DNA of 64,000 bases. Origin: Pseudoduganella danionis (GTDB taxonomy: Bacteria; Pseudomonadota; Gammaproteobacteria; Burkholderiales; Burkholderiaceae_D). Position 1 is the first letter of the stretch. The number at the start of each line of letters is the position of its first letter. A model generated the notes under the pieces. It saw only the letters and a program-made list of their open reading frames with translations, made no database searches and had not been told where the DNA came from. The position numbers were made by a program, and so were the translations under genes. The stretch spans positions 126,028-190,027 of the forward strand of contig NZ_WNKW01000003.1 of NCBI RefSeq assembly GCF_009720775.1. The letters are read 5' to 3'. Shown here one piece after another: positions 53,490-64,000 of the stretch.

Positions 53490-55373
53490 ATGAGTAAGTC
53501 CCCATTTTCATGGCTGCGTAGTGGCTTGGTCTGGTTCTGGAATGCGCTCGATACGGGCCGCCGCACTGTGCTCAATCTGCTGTTCCTGCTGGTGCTGGTT
53601 GCGCTGGCCATTGCCCTGTTTGGCGGCGGCCCCAAATCACCGGGCCCCAAGACCACGCTGGTGCTGAACCTGAAAGGCCATCTGGCCGAACAGACCAGCG
53701 GCAACGCGCGCGATGCGCTGATGAATAGCGTGAGCGGCGCCGATAGCCGCAAGACTTTGCAGCTACGCGATGTACTGAGCGTGCTGGAGACAGCAGCCAA
53801 AGACCCCGATATCACGGGCGCCGTGCTGCTGACCGATGAACTCGATGGCGGCGGTCAGGTCATCCTGCGCGAAGTCGCCGCTGCGCTGGACCGCTTCAAA
53901 GCCAGCGGCAAGCCGGTGGTGGCCTGGGGTTCCAGCTACGACCAGCGCCAGTATCTGCTGGCCGCCCATGCTTCGGAAGTGTATCTGCACCCTATGGGCA
54001 TGGTGATGCTGGAAGGCTTTGGCCGCTACCGCAATTACTACCGCGACGCGCTCGATAAGCTGGGCGTGACGGTCAACCTGATGCGGGTCGGCACCTACAA
54101 GAGTTTTGCCGAGCCTTTCATCGCCAATGGCCCGTCGGAAGCGGCCGCCGAAGCGGAGGCCTATCTGAATAACGGCCTGTGGAACGCCTACACCACGGAC
54201 GTGGAAAAGGCGCGCAAGCTGGCACAGGGTAGCGTGATGAAGACCATCAACGATCTGCCTGCACTGGTCGAACAGCAGAAGGGCGATCTGGCCAAGGTGA
54301 CGCTGGCCGCCAAACTGGTGGACGGCCTGAAGACCAAGGATGAAGTGCGCGAGATGATGGTCAAGCGCGGCGTGCCTGATGCCAAGGGCAAGACATTCCG
54401 CCAGATCGGCTACGACGAATATCTGGCCCGCATCCGTCCTAAGCTGACGGGCGACGCCATCGGCGTGGTAGTGGCGCAGGGCGAAATCAGTGATGGCACG
54501 GCCAGTGCCGGTTCCATCGGCGGCGATTCGACCTCCAAGCTGATACGCGCCGCGCGCGAGGATGACAGCATCAAGGCCGTGGTGCTGCGCGTCGATTCGC
54601 CGGGTGGCAGCGCGTTTGCTTCGGAAGTGATACGGCGCGAACTGGAGCTGACGCGTGCAGCCGGCATGCCGGTGGTAGTCTCGATGGGTAACGTGGCCGC
54701 TTCCGGTGGTTATTGGATATCCATGGCTGCCGATGAAGTAATCGCGGCACCGACCACGATTACCGGCTCGATCGGCGTGTTCGCCATTCTGCCGACGGCG
54801 GAAAAGGTGATTGATAAAGTGGGCATCCACACAGCCGGCAAACCGACCACCTGGCTGGGCGATGCCACCAATCCGCTGCGCCCGCTCGATCCGCGCGTTG
54901 GCCAGCTGATACAGGGCAGCATCAACCACATCTATGCAGACTTTATTGGCCGTGCCGCCCAAGCTCGCAAGACCACGCCGGAAAAAATCGATGGCGTGGC
55001 ACAGGGCCGCGTGTGGACGGGTGAACAGGCCAAGGAGCGTGGTCTGGTGGACCGCCTCGGCACTTATGGCGATGCGCTCAAGGCGGCCGCCAGCCGCGCC
55101 AAGCTGGAGGACTACCGGGTGGTGTATATGGAGCCCGACGTGAGTAAGGTGGACCGGATTATCGGCCTGCTGGGTGGCTCGGCCGCACAGGCGGTGGCGC
55201 AATCGGTCGCTCAGACGCTGGGTGTGCAGTGGAAGCAGAGCGTGACCCTGAGCACCGGTCTGCCAGTGACGGCGGCCAACGGGATAGCGCAGGATCTGGG
55301 CTGGCTGGCCGAGCTGACGGCCGCGCGCAAGCCCTTCACGGCGGTGACGCACTGCCTGTGCGAATCGCCTTGA
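53490..55373 (+). CDS. sppA: Signal peptide peptidase SppA (67 kDa type)
   Basis: Inner-membrane, periplasm-facing serine protease that digests signal peptides left after export. It has 627 residues (E. coli 618). An N-terminal membrane helix at about 29-48 is followed by two crotonase-like domains. The catalytic lysine K204 (GTYKSFAEPF) is in the first and the nucleophile S405 (VAASGGYWIS) in the second, as in the tandem-domain SppA. The motif TITGSIGVF follows. The gene starts 51 bases after the symporter. Confidence 0.96.
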   Translation: MSKSPFSWLRSGLVWFWNALDTGRRTVLNLLFLLVLVALAIALFGGGPKSPGPKTTLVLNLKGHLAEQTSGNARDALMNSVSGADSRKTLQLRDVLSVLETAAKDPDITGAVLLTDELDGGGQVILREVAAALDRFKASGKPVVAWGSSYDQRQYLLAAHASEVYLHPMGMVMLEGFGRYRNYYRDALDKLGVTVNLMRVGTYKSFAEPFIANGPSEAAAEAEAYLNNGLWNAYTTDVEKARKLAQGSVMKTINDLPALVEQQKGDLAKVTLAAKLVDGLKTKDEVREMMVKRGVPDAKGKTFRQIGYDEYLARIRPKLTGDAIGVVVAQGEISDGTASAGSIGGDSTSKLIRAAREDDSIKAVVLRVDSPGGSAFASEVIRRELELTRAAGMPVVVSMGNVAASGGYWISMAADEVIAAPTTITGSIGVFAILPTAEKVIDKVGIHTAGKPTTWLGDATNPLRPLDPRVGQLIQGSINHIYADFIGRAAQARKTTPEKIDGVAQGRVWTGEQAKERGLVDRLGTYGDALKAAASRAKLEDYRVVYMEPDVSKVDRIIGLLGGSAAQAVAQSVAQTLGVQWKQSVTLSTGLPVTAANGIAQDLGWLAELTAARKPFTAVTHCLCESP

Positions 55374-55440
55374 TGCGATGAAGGCCGGTGCCGCGCTGCA
55401 GTGTGCTGCAGCGGCTGGCGCTGCGGCGCCAAGCGGGGCG

Positions 55441-56718
55441 TCAGGCCGCCTTTAACGGCAGCGTAATCAGGAAGCCGCTGCGGCCATCGTCGAGACGCGT
55501 GCAGCGCGCTTCGCCACCATGGCGGCGGGCGATCTGCCGCACCAGCGCCAGTCCCAGACCGGCGCCCTGATTGTCGCGCGTGCCGTGGCGGCGGTAGAAA
55601 GGCTCGAACACGCGTTCCGCTTCGGAGACGGGCACACCGGCGCCACCGTCGGAAACTGTCAGCAGAGCTAGTCCGTCGGCGCAGCGCAAGTTTAGCCGGG
55701 TAGGGGGCGCACCATGGCGGCGTGCGTTTTCCAGCAGATTGCGCAGCAGGCGGCGCAGCAGGCGCGCATCGCCATTCAGCACGGCACTCACGCCATCCAG
55801 CTCTGCTTCATCGTAGTGGGCGCATTCTTCCGCTGCCAGTGCCAGCAGATCGATTTCTTCCATGCTCACTTCCGCATTGACGGCATCGAGCCGGCTGGCC
55901 AGCAGGATTTCGTCCAGCAGCGCGTTGAGTTCACGGATATCCTGTTCGAGTCCGGCCCGCCTTTTCGGGTCGACGTCGTCCTGCATCAGTTCCAGCGCCA
56001 GCCGGATGCGCGCCAGCGGCGTGCGCAGTTCGTGCGAGGCATTCGCCAGCAGGGTCTTGTGGGCGCCCACCAGTTGTTCGATCTGGTCGGCCGCGCGGTT
56101 GAAGCTGCGCGCCAGTTGAGCCACTTCATCCTTGCCTTCTACCGCCACCCGCGCCGTCAGATTACCAGCACCGAGCGACTCCACGCCTTGCTGCAGGCGC
56201 TCCAGCCGTTTGGTCAGGTGGCGCACCAGCGGGAAGGCAGCCACGCCTATGCCCAGTGCCACCAGCAGCAGGGCATTGTGCAGCATGGCTTTGGGGCGCG
56301 TGAAACCTAGCGGTACGCTCGATAGCAGGCGCCGCCCGTCCGGCAGGCGCATAAACGATTCCGGTGGCGGGCCGCGCAAATCGCGCTGGCGCCAGCGGTG
56401 CGGTGGTATCGGTTCGCCCACGGCGGCCAGCAACTGCCAGTCACGCCCATACAGCGTCAGGTTCGCATGCAGGCCGGCCGCCATGTGCTCGAGCGCGGCC
56501 TGTTGCTGCACGGGTGGTGCATCGGCACTGGCCAGCGCATTTTGCATGACCTGCGCCAGCGTGCTGTTGGAGCGTTCCAGCGGTCCGCCGCTGCGGTGCC
56601 ATACCAGCATCACGGCCAGCGCGAATATCACCAGTGTCACCAGCAGCGTGACATAGAAGCGGATGTACAGGCGTGGCAGGCCCCAGTGCCAGCGTGCGTT
56701 ACCGTGCGGCGCGGCCAT
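55441..56718 (-). CDS. Sensor histidine kinase of a Cpx-like two-component system
   Basis: Inner-membrane kinase, 425 residues. It has a first membrane helix (about 19-42), a periplasmic domain of some 100 residues, a second helix (145-165), HAMP (about 168-218), the H-box ANASHELRTPLARIRLALEL with the phosphorylated histidine, an N-box (LRNLLENARRHG) and the ATP lids DGGAGVP and GAGLGLALV. It overlaps the regulator gene as ATGA. Order regulator-kinase plus an upstream CpxP/Spy-like gene resembles cpxPRA. The name CpxA is likely but not proven. Confidence 0.92.
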   Translation of the reverse strand: MAAPHGNARWHWGLPRLYIRFYVTLLVTLVIFALAVMLVWHRSGGPLERSNSTLAQVMQNALASADAPPVQQQAALEHMAAGLHANLTLYGRDWQLLAAVGEPIPPHRWRQRDLRGPPPESFMRLPDGRRLLSSVPLGFTRPKAMLHNALLLVALGIGVAAFPLVRHLTKRLERLQQGVESLGAGNLTARVAVEGKDEVAQLARSFNRAADQIEQLVGAHKTLLANASHELRTPLARIRLALELMQDDVDPKRRAGLEQDIRELNALLDEILLASRLDAVNAEVSMEEIDLLALAAEECAHYDEAELDGVSAVLNGDARLLRRLLRNLLENARRHGAPPTRLNLRCADGLALLTVSDGGAGVPVSEAERVFEPFYRRHGTRDNQGAGLGLALVRQIARRHGGEARCTRLDDGRSGFLITLPLKAA

Positions 56719-57446
56719 CAGTCCTGCACCTTGGCGAACAGGTAGCCGGCACCGCGCACGGTAATGATGCGGCGCGGCTTTTTCGGGTCATCCTCGACGG
56801 CCGCGCGGATGCGCGACATGTGGACATCGATAGAACGGTCGAAGGCTTCCAGCGGCTCGCCCTTGAGTAGCTCCATCAGGCTGTCGCGCGATAGTACGCG
56901 GCCCGCGTGCTGGGCCAGCACCAGCAGCAGATCGAACTGGTAGGCGGTCAGTTCGCACGGCTGGCCGCCTATGCGGGCAGCGTGGGCAGCCGGATCGATT
57001 TCGAGCCGGCCAAAGCGCAGCAGCTCGGCGTCGCTAGGCGGCGGCAGACCGGGCTGGTGGCGGTGTTCGCTGCGGCGGCGCAGGATGGCACGCAGGCGCG
57101 CCAGCAGTTCGCGCGGTTCAAACGGTTTGGGCAGATAGTCGTCGGCACCCAGTTCCAGCCCGATGATGCGGTCGATGGCGTCGCCGCGCGCGGTCAGCAT
57201 CAGCACAGGTACGTCGGAACTGGTGCGTAGCTGGCGGCATACTTCCAGCCCGTCCATATCGGGTAGCATCAGGTCCAGTATCACGGCATCCACGTCGCCG
57301 GTCAGCATGGCGTTCAGGGCTGCCCGTCCATTGGCGGCATGGGTCACGCGAAACGCCGCCTGCGCCAGATACTCGGTGAGCATCTCGGCGAGGCGGGGAT
57401 CGTCTTCAACCAGCAGGATATGGTCGGCAGTATTCATGCGTTTCAT
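56718..57446 (-). CDS. OmpR-family response regulator, CpxR-like
   Basis: 242 residues from ATG 57446 (MKRMNTADH), chosen because AAGG lies ten bases upstream. ATG 57437 is the alternative. Receiver domain: acidic pair EDD, phospho-aspartate in AVILDLMLPDMDG, conserved K in YLPKPFEPREL. Winged-helix DNA-binding domain from about 140, with ELTAYQFDLLLVLAQHAG and the recognition region FDRSIDVHMSRIRAAV. The middle part VLMLTARGDAIDRIIGLELG is very close to E. coli CpxR. A CpxR-type box lies upstream of the operon. Confidence 0.92.
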   Translation of the reverse strand: MKRMNTADHILLVEDDPRLAEMLTEYLAQAAFRVTHAANGRAALNAMLTGDVDAVILDLMLPDMDGLEVCRQLRTSSDVPVLMLTARGDAIDRIIGLELGADDYLPKPFEPRELLARLRAILRRRSEHRHQPGLPPPSDAELLRFGRLEIDPAAHAARIGGQPCELTAYQFDLLLVLAQHAGRVLSRDSLMELLKGEPLEAFDRSIDVHMSRIRAAVEDDPKKPRRIITVRGAGYLFAKVQD

Positions 57447-57514
57447 TCTACGTTTGCCTTGCGCCCCGTACAAGCCTCAGGCTGGAGGCAGTAGGGACGC
57501 AAGGCCGGCGGGGC

Positions 57515-57985
57515 TTAGCCGCCGTGGTGACGACGCTCGTGCATGTGGTTGAGGCGCTCGGCCAGTTTCTGGCGCTGGGTAGGCGTCAGATTGTCGCCGA
57601 TGTCGGCCAGCAGTTTGACCACACGGATCGATGCCTGGTCGGCCAGGGCGATGCCACTGGCGCGGGTTTTCTCCAGCTCCGCGCGGTTGATGGTTGGCGC
57701 GGCCAGCAGGCTGGTGACCTGCTTGTGGATCTGGAATAGCTGCTCGTGCATAGGCTTGAGATCGTCCATGGCGGCTTTCATCAGCGGCTCGATCTTGGCT
57801 TTCTGCGCATCGGTGGCATCGACTTCTACATACAGGTGCTTGAGCATGCGCTCCATGTGGTCGCCGGCAGCCATGGCTGGCCCGTGGCCGCCCATATGGC
57901 GTTCGACAGCGTAAGCGCCCAGACCGACGGTCAGGGTAGTCCCCAGCAGGAAGGCGGCAAGGGTCTGGCGGTTAAAAATACTCAT
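57515..57985 (-). CDS. CpxP/Spy-like periplasmic stress protein
   Basis: 156 residues, with a signal peptide or membrane anchor at 7-26. The mature part is helical with two LTxxQ-type motifs characteristic of Spy/CpxP: VDATDAQKAKIEPLMK and LTPTQRQKLAERL. His-rich patches (HMGGHG, HMHERRHHGG) could bind metal. It has a strong GAGGAGAG ribosome site. It is the first gene of the regulator-kinase operon, so it may dampen the kinase as CpxP does, or act as a chaperone like Spy. Confidence 0.87.
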   Translation of the reverse strand: MSIFNRQTLAAFLLGTTLTVGLGAYAVERHMGGHGPAMAAGDHMERMLKHLYVEVDATDAQKAKIEPLMKAAMDDLKPMHEQLFQIHKQVTSLLAAPTINRAELEKTRASGIALADQASIRVVKLLADIGDNLTPTQRQKLAERLNHMHERRHHGG

Positions 57986-58062
57986 GTTCTCTCCTCATTT
58001 GGATAATCGGGAAACGACGAGATCAGTGTGCGCCAGCCATGTGTATAGGGCATGTCGCAATG

Positions 58063-58077
58063 GTAAAGATATGTAAA
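58063..58077 (+). promoter_or_regulatory. CpxR box, exact match to GTAAA-N5-GTAAA
   Basis: GTAAAGATATGTAAA lies in the 248-base gap between the divergent CpxP/Spy-like gene (start 57985) and mdtA (start 58234). It matches the published E. coli CpxR consensus in both half-sites and the 5-base spacing. A third GTAAA half follows at 58088-58092. Confidence 0.72.
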
Positions 58078-58233
58078 GCACACGTAGTAAATTGTGAGCA
58101 AAGTCCTTGATTTGTAGCGAGTTTGTATCGGCAGGGCCTTGCTGGCACACAGCTGATTTTTGCTGTGCTAGAGTCCTCGCATCGATCGTCATGGCGGCTT
58201 TGCCATGGCTATGCACGCCAATTAAGGACATCA

Positions 58234-59625
58234 ATGGATACCCAGAACAAGACCGTGATTCAGGAAACCCCAGCGCGCCGTTCGCGCCTGCTGGGCAGCG
58301 TCATTGCCGTTGCTGCGATGGCAGGGCTGGGCGGACTGGCGTGGTATCTGACGCACCAGCCGGCCGCCAGTCCTGCTGGCGCCCCCAGTGCTGCAGGTGC
58401 TGCGGCACCAGCCGGTCCTGGCGCTGCGGGCGGGCCCGGTGGCCCTGGCGGGCGGCGTGGTTCCGTCACCACGGTAGGCGTAGCCACGGCGGAAAAGGCC
58501 GATCTGCCCGTGACGCTGGAAGCGCTCGGCACCGTGACGGCAGCGGCCACCACCACCGTGCGGCCGCAGGTGTCGGGCATCTTGCAGCAGGTGCTGTTCA
58601 AGGAAGGCCAGATGGTGAAAGCCGGGCAGGTGCTGGCGCAGATCGATGCGCGCCAGTTCGAGATGGCTTTGCTGCAGGCTTCCGGCCAGCGGCAGCGCGA
58701 TGAGGCGCAGCTGGAAAATGCCAGGCTGACGCTGGAGCGCTACCGCACCCTGTTGGGACAGGATTCGATCGCGCGGCAGGACGTGGATACGCAGGCTGCA
58801 CTGGTCAAGCAACTGGAAGGCACGGTGATGACGGACCGCGCACAGGAAGGCACGGCCAAGCTGAATCTGGGCTACACCAAGGTGGTCGCGCCGATTACAG
58901 GGCGGGTGGGTCTGCGCGTGGTTGATGTGGGCAATCTGGTAGGCGCGAGCGACGCGGGCGGCATCGCCGTGATTACCCAGTTGTCGCCTATCGATGTGGA
59001 ATTCTCGGTGCCGCAGGACAACGTGCCGACGCTGATGCAGCAGGTGAATGGTGGTGCCAGCCTGACGGCGGTGGCGCTCGACCGTACCCGCACCAGCGTG
59101 CTTGAAAGCGGCAAGTTCTCGGCCATGGATAATCAGGTGGATGTGCAGACGGGTACCGTCAAAGCCAAGGCGCGCTTTGCCAATGCCAAGTCGGCGCTGT
59201 TCCCCAGCCAGTTCGTCAACTTGCGGCTGGAAATGCGCACCATCAAGGGGGCCGTGATGGTGCCGGTGACGGCTGTGCGCCATGGTGCGAATGGCGATTT
59301 CGTGTATGTGCTCAAGGCTGACAAAACCGTGACCGTGCGACCGGTTACGCGTGGCCATGCTACTGCCGAGAAGGTGCAGATCGCCAGCGGCCTGCAGGTG
59401 GGCGAACAGGTGATTACGGAAGGGGCGGACCGTCTCAAGGAAGGCGCCAAGGTCACGCTGCCCGGTGCCGGCGGCGGCCAGCGCGGCGGCGCCGGTGGCC
59501 ATGCATCGGCTGCTGGCAGTGCTGCTGCCTCCGCAGCCGCATCGGGTCAACCAGCGGCAGGTGCCGAAGCAGCTTCGGGGCAGGGTGAGCGCCGTCACCG
59601 CAAAGATCAGGGCGCAGCACAATAA
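58234..59625 (+). CDS. mdtA: RND efflux periplasmic adaptor (MdtA-like)
   Basis: Membrane-fusion protein linking the RND pump to an outer-membrane channel, 463 residues from ATG 58234 with AAGGAC upstream. It has an N-terminal anchor (about 20-38), then a Gly/Ala/Pro-rich linker (to about 78). The lipoyl/barrel-sandwich halves are marked [30 protein letters not shown] and [21 protein letters not shown], with the helical hairpin between. The C-terminal membrane-proximal domain is followed by an Ala/Gly-rich tail ending [11 protein letters not shown]. The stop overlaps the mdtB start. Confidence 0.93.
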   Translation: MDTQNKTVIQETPARRSRLLGSVIAVAAMAGLGGLAWYLTHQPAASPAGAPSAAGAAAPAGPGAAGGPGGPGGRRGSVTTVGVATAEKADLPVTLEALGTVTAAATTTVRPQVSGILQQVLFKEGQMVKAGQVLAQIDARQFEMALLQASGQRQRDEAQLENARLTLERYRTLLGQDSIARQDVDTQAALVKQLEGTVMTDRAQEGTAKLNLGYTKVVAPITGRVGLRVVDVGNLVGASDAGGIAVITQLSPIDVEFSVPQDNVPTLMQQVNGGASLTAVALDRTRTSVLESGKFSAMDNQVDVQTGTVKAKARFANAKSALFPSQFVNLRLEMRTIKGAVMVPVTAVRHGANGDFVYVLKADKTVTVRPVTRGHATAEKVQIASGLQVGEQVITEGADRLKEGAKVTLPGAGGGQRGGAGGHASAAGSAAASAAASGQPAAGAEAASGQGERRHRKDQGAAQ

Positions 59626-62600
59626 TGAGCCCGTCCGCCCCCTTTATCAAACGACCGGTAGCGACTTCGCTACTGATGCTGGCTATCGTACTGGCAGGCT
59701 TTGTCGGCTTCAAGTTCCTGCCGCTGTCGGCGCTGCCGCAGGTGGACTTCCCCACCATACAGGTACAGACGCTGTATCCGGGCGGTAGCCCGGAAGTGAT
59801 GGGGCAGACCGTCACGGCGCCACTGGAACGCCAGTTTGGCCAGATGGCGGGCCTGCAGCGCATGAGTTCTACCAGTGCTGCCGGCGTCTCCATCGTCACC
59901 CTGCAGTTCGGTCTGGGCCAGACGCTGGACGTGGCCGAGCAGGAAGTGCAGGCTGCCATCAATGCGGCGGCCTCGCTGCTGCCGACCGATCTGCCGGCGC
60001 CGCCCGTATATGCCAAGGTTAATCCGGCTGATGCACCTGTGCTGACGCTGGCGATTACGTCGGACACCATGCCGCTGACGGAAGTGCAGAACGTGGTGAA
60101 TACCCGTCTGGCGCTGAAAATTTCGCAGGTGTCGGGCGTTGGGCTGGTAACCCTGAGCGGCGGCCAGCGTCCGGCCGTGCGCATACAGGCTGATACCAAC
60201 GCGCTGGCATCGTATGGCCTGGGTCTGGATACGCTGCGCACGGCAATCACGGCAGCCAATGCCAACGGTGCCAAAGGCAGCTTCGATGGCCCCACCCGCG
60301 CCTATAGCATCAATGCCAACGACCAGCTAGTGACAGCCAGGGATTACAAGGAACTGATCCTCGCCTACAAGAACGGTGCGCCCGTGCGTCTGACCGACGT
60401 GGCGACGGTGAAGGATAGCGCGGAGAACGTGGAGCTGGGGGCGTGGTCCGGTAATGCTCATGGTCTGCAGCAGGCCATCATCCTGAATGTGCAGCGCCAG
60501 CCCGGCGCCAATGTGATCGCGACGGTGGATGCCATCAAGGCGCGCCTGCCGGAACTGCAGGCCGGCCTGCCAGCGGCCATGAAGGTGGATGTGCTGAGTG
60601 ACCGCACCACCGGCATACGCGCGTCAGTGGAACACGTGGAACTGGAACTGCTGCTGGCCGTGGTGCTCGTGGTGCTGGTGATTTTCGCCTTCCTGCACAG
60701 CCTGCGCGCTACCGTGATTGCCAGCCTGTCCGTGCCGATTTCGCTGATCGGCACCTGCGGCATCATGTATCTGCTCGGGTATAGCCTGAACAATCTGTCG
60801 CTGATGGCACTGACCATCGCCACCGGCTTTGTGGTGGATGACGCTATCGTGATGATCGAGAATATCTCGCGCTACATCGAAGAAGGCGAGAAACCGATGG
60901 CGGCGGCGCTCAAGGGCGCTGCGCAGATAGGCTTCACCATCATTTCGCTGACCGTGTCGCTGATCGCCGTGCTGATACCGCTGCTGTTCATGGGCGATGT
61001 GGTGGGGCGTCTGTTCCGCGAGTTCGCCATTTCGCTGGCCATCACCATCCTGATCTCGGCCGTGGTGTCGCTGACGCTGGTGCCGATGATGTCGGCACGC
61101 TGGCTGAAGAGCCATGCCGAAGAAAAGCCCAACCGCTTTGCGCTGCGTTTCCAGCAGTTCTTCGACGATGTGATCGCCCATTACGACCGCGCGCTGGTGT
61201 GGGTGCTGGACCACAGCGGCCTGACCCTGCTGGTGGCACTGGGCACGCTGATGCTGACAGTACTGCTGTATGTGCTGATCCCCAAAGGGCTGTTCCCCAC
61301 GCAGGACACGGGCCAGTTGCAGGCACGGCTGGAAACGGGCAAGGCGGTTTCCTATGCCCGCATGGCCGAGTTGCAGCAGCAGGCTGCCAAACTGATACTG
61401 GAAGATCCGGACGTGGGGACGCTCAGCTCCGTGGTCGGTGTGGATGCGGCGAATAACACCATGCTGCATACGGGGAGTATGCTGATCAATCTGAAGCACG
61501 AACGCAGCGGCAGCCAGCAGCAGACCATGGACAGGCTGCGCCAGCGCGTGGCGCAGATACCGGGCCTGACGCTGTACCTGCAGCCGACACAGGATCTGAC
61601 CATCGATGCGGAAACGGGGCCGACCCAGTTCCGCGTATCGGTGGAAGGGGCCGACAACGCCACTGTGAACGAGTGGGCGACCAAACTGGCGGAGCAGATG
61701 CGCACCAAGGCGGAACTGCGCAATGTGGTGTCCGACGTCGGTGCCAGCGCCAATGCAGCCTATGTGACGGTGGACCGTGACAGTGCTTCGCGCATGTCGA
61801 TCACGGCAGCTTCGATTGACGATGCGCTGTACAGCGCCTTCGGGCAGCGCATCGTTTCCACCATTTTCACGGAGACCAACCAGTACCGCGTGATTCTTGA
61901 AGCACGGCGCGATGATATTGCCACGCCGTCCGATCTGGGCAATCTGCAGGTCCGCACGGGTTCCGGCAAGGCCACGCCGCTATCGGCCGTGGCCAGCATC
62001 AGCGAACGTGCTGCGCCGCTGCAGGTCACGCACGTGGCGCAGTATCCGGCCACCACGCTGGGCTTCGATACGGCAGCCGGCGTTTCGCTCGGCACGGCAG
62101 TCGACAGCATTCGTCAGGCGGCGCGTGAAATCGGCTTCCCGCCGTCTGTCACGCTGACCTTCCTCGGTGCTTCCGGCGCCTATCAGGCATCGCTGTCCAA
62201 CCAGCTATGGCTGATACTGGCGGCAGTGGTGTGCGTGTACATCGTGCTGGGCGTGCTGTACGAAAGCTATATCCACCCGCTGACCATACTTTCGACGCTG
62301 CCTTCGGCCGGTGTGGGCGCCTTGCTGGCGCTGCTGGTCAGCGGACAGGATCTGGGTGTGATCGGCATCATCGGCATCATCCTGCTGATCGGTATCGTCA
62401 AGAAGAACGCCATCATGATGATCGACTTCGCCATCGAGGCCGAGCGCGAAGAAGGCAAGGCGCCGCGCGCAGCCATCCATCAGGCGGCGCTGCTGCGCTT
62501 CCGGCCGATTCTGATGACCACACTGGCCGCGCTGTTCGCAGCCGTGCCGCTGATGCTGGGCTGGGGCGAGGGCGCCGAACTGCGCCGCCCACTGGGCCTG

Positions 62601-62735
62601 GCCATCTTCGGTGGCCTGATCGTCAGCCAGTTACTCACGCTGTTCACCACGCCGGTGATCTATCTGGGCTTCGACAGCCTGGCGCGCCGCTTCGGCCGCG
62701 GCAAGGCGGCTTTGCCTGAAGGCGGTGCCTCGTGA
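59625..62735 (+). CDS. mdtB: RND multidrug efflux transporter (MdtB-like)
   Basis: Inner-membrane proton-driven pump, 1036 residues, 12 membrane helices in two repeats with large periplasmic loops. MdtB-type features: [24 protein letters not shown] near the N-terminus, [23 protein letters not shown], and [19 protein letters not shown] with the proton-relay aspartates. Together with the following MdtC-like protein it should form the mixed trimer known for MdtBC. It overlaps mdtA by one base and mdtC by four. Confidence 0.95.
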   Translation: MSPSAPFIKRPVATSLLMLAIVLAGFVGFKFLPLSALPQVDFPTIQVQTLYPGGSPEVMGQTVTAPLERQFGQMAGLQRMSSTSAAGVSIVTLQFGLGQTLDVAEQEVQAAINAAASLLPTDLPAPPVYAKVNPADAPVLTLAITSDTMPLTEVQNVVNTRLALKISQVSGVGLVTLSGGQRPAVRIQADTNALASYGLGLDTLRTAITAANANGAKGSFDGPTRAYSINANDQLVTARDYKELILAYKNGAPVRLTDVATVKDSAENVELGAWSGNAHGLQQAIILNVQRQPGANVIATVDAIKARLPELQAGLPAAMKVDVLSDRTTGIRASVEHVELELLLAVVLVVLVIFAFLHSLRATVIASLSVPISLIGTCGIMYLLGYSLNNLSLMALTIATGFVVDDAIVMIENISRYIEEGEKPMAAALKGAAQIGFTIISLTVSLIAVLIPLLFMGDVVGRLFREFAISLAITILISAVVSLTLVPMMSARWLKSHAEEKPNRFALRFQQFFDDVIAHYDRALVWVLDHSGLTLLVALGTLMLTVLLYVLIPKGLFPTQDTGQLQARLETGKAVSYARMAELQQQAAKLILEDPDVGTLSSVVGVDAANNTMLHTGSMLINLKHERSGSQQQTMDRLRQRVAQIPGLTLYLQPTQDLTIDAETGPTQFRVSVEGADNATVNEWATKLAEQMRTKAELRNVVSDVGASANAAYVTVDRDSASRMSITAASIDDALYSAFGQRIVSTIFTETNQYRVILEARRDDIATPSDLGNLQVRTGSGKATPLSAVASISERAAPLQVTHVAQYPATTLGFDTAAGVSLGTAVDSIRQAAREIGFPPSVTLTFLGASGAYQASLSNQLWLILAAVVCVYIVLGVLYESYIHPLTILSTLPSAGVGALLALLVSGQDLGVIGIIGIILLIGIVKKNAIMMIDFAIEAEREEGKAPRAAIHQAALLRFRPILMTTLAALFAAVPLMLGWGEGAELRRPLGLAIFGGLIVSQLLTLFTTPVIYLGFDSLARRFGRGKAALPEGGAS

Positions 62736-64000
62736 ACCTGTCGTCGCCCTTCGTCAAACGGCCCATCGCCACCGTCCTGCTGACCTGCGGGCTGGCGCTG
62801 GCGGGCATAGGCGCGTTCTTCGTGCTGCCCGTGGCGCCGCTGCCGCAGGTGGACTTCCCCGTGATTTCGGTGAATGCCAATCTGCCCGGCGCCAGTCCTG
62901 CCACCATGGCATCGAGCGTATCGACCCCGCTCGAGCGCCATCTGGGCGTGATTGCCGGCGTCAACGAAATGACGTCGCAATCGAATACGGGTTCGTCCAG
63001 CGTGACGCTGCAGTTCGATTTGAACCGCAACGTGGATGCGGTAGCGCGTGAAGTGCAGGCGGCGATCAACGCCAGCCGCGTCGATCTGCCGGCCACCTTG
63101 CGCAGCAATCCTACTTACCGCAAGGCGAATACCTCCGGCATGCCGGTGATGATTCTGGCCCTGACCTCCAAGACCAAGACGCCGGGCCAGATATTCGACG
63201 CCGTGTCGAATACGGTGCTGCAGCGCCTGTCGCAGGTAACGGGCGTAGGCGACGTGGAACTGGGCGGCAGTTCGCTGCCTGCCGTGCGGGTGGAACTCAA
63301 TCCGTATGCGCTCAACCGTTACGGCCTGGCTATGGAAGACGTGCGGGCGGCGATACAGGCTACCAATGCCAATCGTCCGCGTGGCGCGCTGCAGGGCAAT
63401 GGCCGCCGTTTGCAGATTTATACGGAATCGGCCCACGCCACGGGTGGCCGCAGTGCGGCCGACTACCGCAATCTGGTAGTGGGCTGGCGCAATGACACGG
63501 CGATCCGCCTGCAGGATGTGGCACAGGTGGTGGACGGGGTAGAGGACCAGAACAATCTGGGCCTGTTCAACGGCCAGCCGGCGATCGTGGTGATTTTGCG
63601 TTCGCAGGCGGGGGCGAATGTGATCGAGACCGTCGATAGCGTGCGTGCGCAATTGCCGCTGCTGCAGGCGCAACTGCCATCCGATGTGAAAATCGAAGTG
63701 GCATCGGACAGCACCAATTCGATCCGCTCCTCGCTGCATGAGATCGAAATCACGCTGGTGATCTCGGTGCTGCTGGTGGTGTTCGTGGTGAGCGTGTTCC
63801 TGCGCAGCCTGCGCGCCACCGTCGTGCCGGCCGTCGCCACCGTGGTGTCCCTGCTCGGTACTTTCGGCGTGATGTATCTGCTGGGCTTTAGCCTGAATAA
63901 TCTGTCGCTGATGGCGCTGACCGTGGCGACCGGTTTTGTGGTCGATGATGCGATCGTGGTGCTGGAAAATACCACGCGCCATATCGAGGCAGGCATGGAC
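62732..64000 (+). CDS. mdtC: RND multidrug efflux transporter (MdtC-like), N-terminal part, cut by window end
   Basis: About 423 residues are visible from a GTG start at 62732 overlapping the mdtB stop (GTGA). MdtC-type features: [59 protein letters not shown] and the first relay-aspartate helix [19 protein letters not shown] just before the edge. The rest of the transporter, and any tolC-like or regulator genes, are outside the window. Confidence 0.95.
   Translation, partial: MNLSSPFVKRPIATVLLTCGLALAGIGAFFVLPVAPLPQVDFPVISVNANLPGASPATMASSVSTPLERHLGVIAGVNEMTSQSNTGSSSVTLQFDLNRNVDAVAREVQAAINASRVDLPATLRSNPTYRKANTSGMPVMILALTSKTKTPGQIFDAVSNTVLQRLSQVTGVGDVELGGSSLPAVRVELNPYALNRYGLAMEDVRAAIQATNANRPRGALQGNGRRLQIYTESAHATGGRSAADYRNLVVGWRNDTAIRLQDVAQVVDGVEDQNNLGLFNGQPAIVVILRSQAGANVIETVDSVRAQLPLLQAQLPSDVKIEVASDSTNSIRSSLHEIEITLVISVLLVVFVVSVFLRSLRATVVPAVATVVSLLGTFGVMYLLGFSLNNLSLMALTVATGFVVDDAIVVLENTTRHIEAGMD

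Noticed and set aside
1-64000. selC (tRNA-Sec), rRNA genes, intact insertion sequences, prophage or plasmid genes
   Set aside because: I looked for a long class II tRNA with UCA anticodon, rRNA cores and transposase motifs and saw none. A small unusual RNA could still be missed by eye.

Overview
The window is GC-rich bacterial chromosome, tightly packed with genes on both strands, and points to a betaproteobacterium of the order Burkholderiales. The family Oxalobacteraceae (Massilia/Duganella/Janthinobacterium-like) is the likeliest. The reasons are the gene order tpiA-secG-tRNA-Leu-nuoA..N followed by a DUF2818 gene and a Nudix gene, the separate nuoC and nuoD, and several small conserved proteins of Oxalobacteraceae type. 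The assignment rests on gene order and protein motifs only. No intergenic stretch exceeds about 300 bases. The longest (16262-16558) is filled mostly by an inverted-repeat element and a terminator.

Region 1 (1-7841, minus strand) is a self-contained selenium/formate operon: fdoG-fdoH-fdoI-fdhE-selA-selB. It encodes a Tat-exported, membrane-anchored formate dehydrogenase-N/O. The catalytic subunit reads through an in-frame UGA as selenocysteine, with a visible SECIS hairpin. The same operon supplies its FdhE factor and two of the selenocysteine factors. The tRNA gene (selC) and selD are not in the window, and selB runs off the left edge.

Region 2 (7987-19027) is nutrient uptake and envelope genes. 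It holds a TonB-dependent receptor coupled to a MINPP-type histidine acid phosphatase (phytase-like), a tiny exported protein, a GIN-domain exported protein, a Sel1-repeat protein, a PepSY/cytochrome b561 pair, and an iron-uptake neighbourhood. That neighbourhood is a Fiu-like siderophore receptor with a candidate Fur site, an FMN-dependent alpha-hydroxy-acid oxidase and a PiuC-type dioxygenase. A 221-bp element with perfect 39-bp inverted terminal arms interrupts it.

Region 3 (19120-39427, plus strand) is core metabolism: quinone oxidoreductase, tpiA, secG, tRNA-Leu(GAG), the complete 14-gene NADH:quinone oxidoreductase (complex I) operon, DUF2818, an ADP-sugar Nudix hydrolase, a secreted HExxH-like protein split by an in-frame TAA, then ispD and ispF of the MEP isoprenoid pathway.

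Region 4 (39456-53438) is mixed: a solute-binding protein, an FHA membrane protein translationally coupled to a trypsin-like periplasmic protease, ribA, pirin with a divergent LysR regulator, an HDOD protein overlapping a PAS-PAS-(degenerate GGDEF)-EAL phosphodiesterase, a cysteine-free glutaredoxin-fold protein, a protealysin-like M4 protease with its emfourin-type inhibitor, small unknowns and a sodium:solute symporter.

Region 5 (53490-64000) is envelope quality control and export: SppA, a Cpx-like stress module (CpxP/Spy-like protein, CpxR-like regulator, sensor kinase), and a divergent MdtABC-type RND efflux operon whose third gene is cut by the window end. A sequence matching the published CpxR consensus exactly lies in the divergent promoter region.
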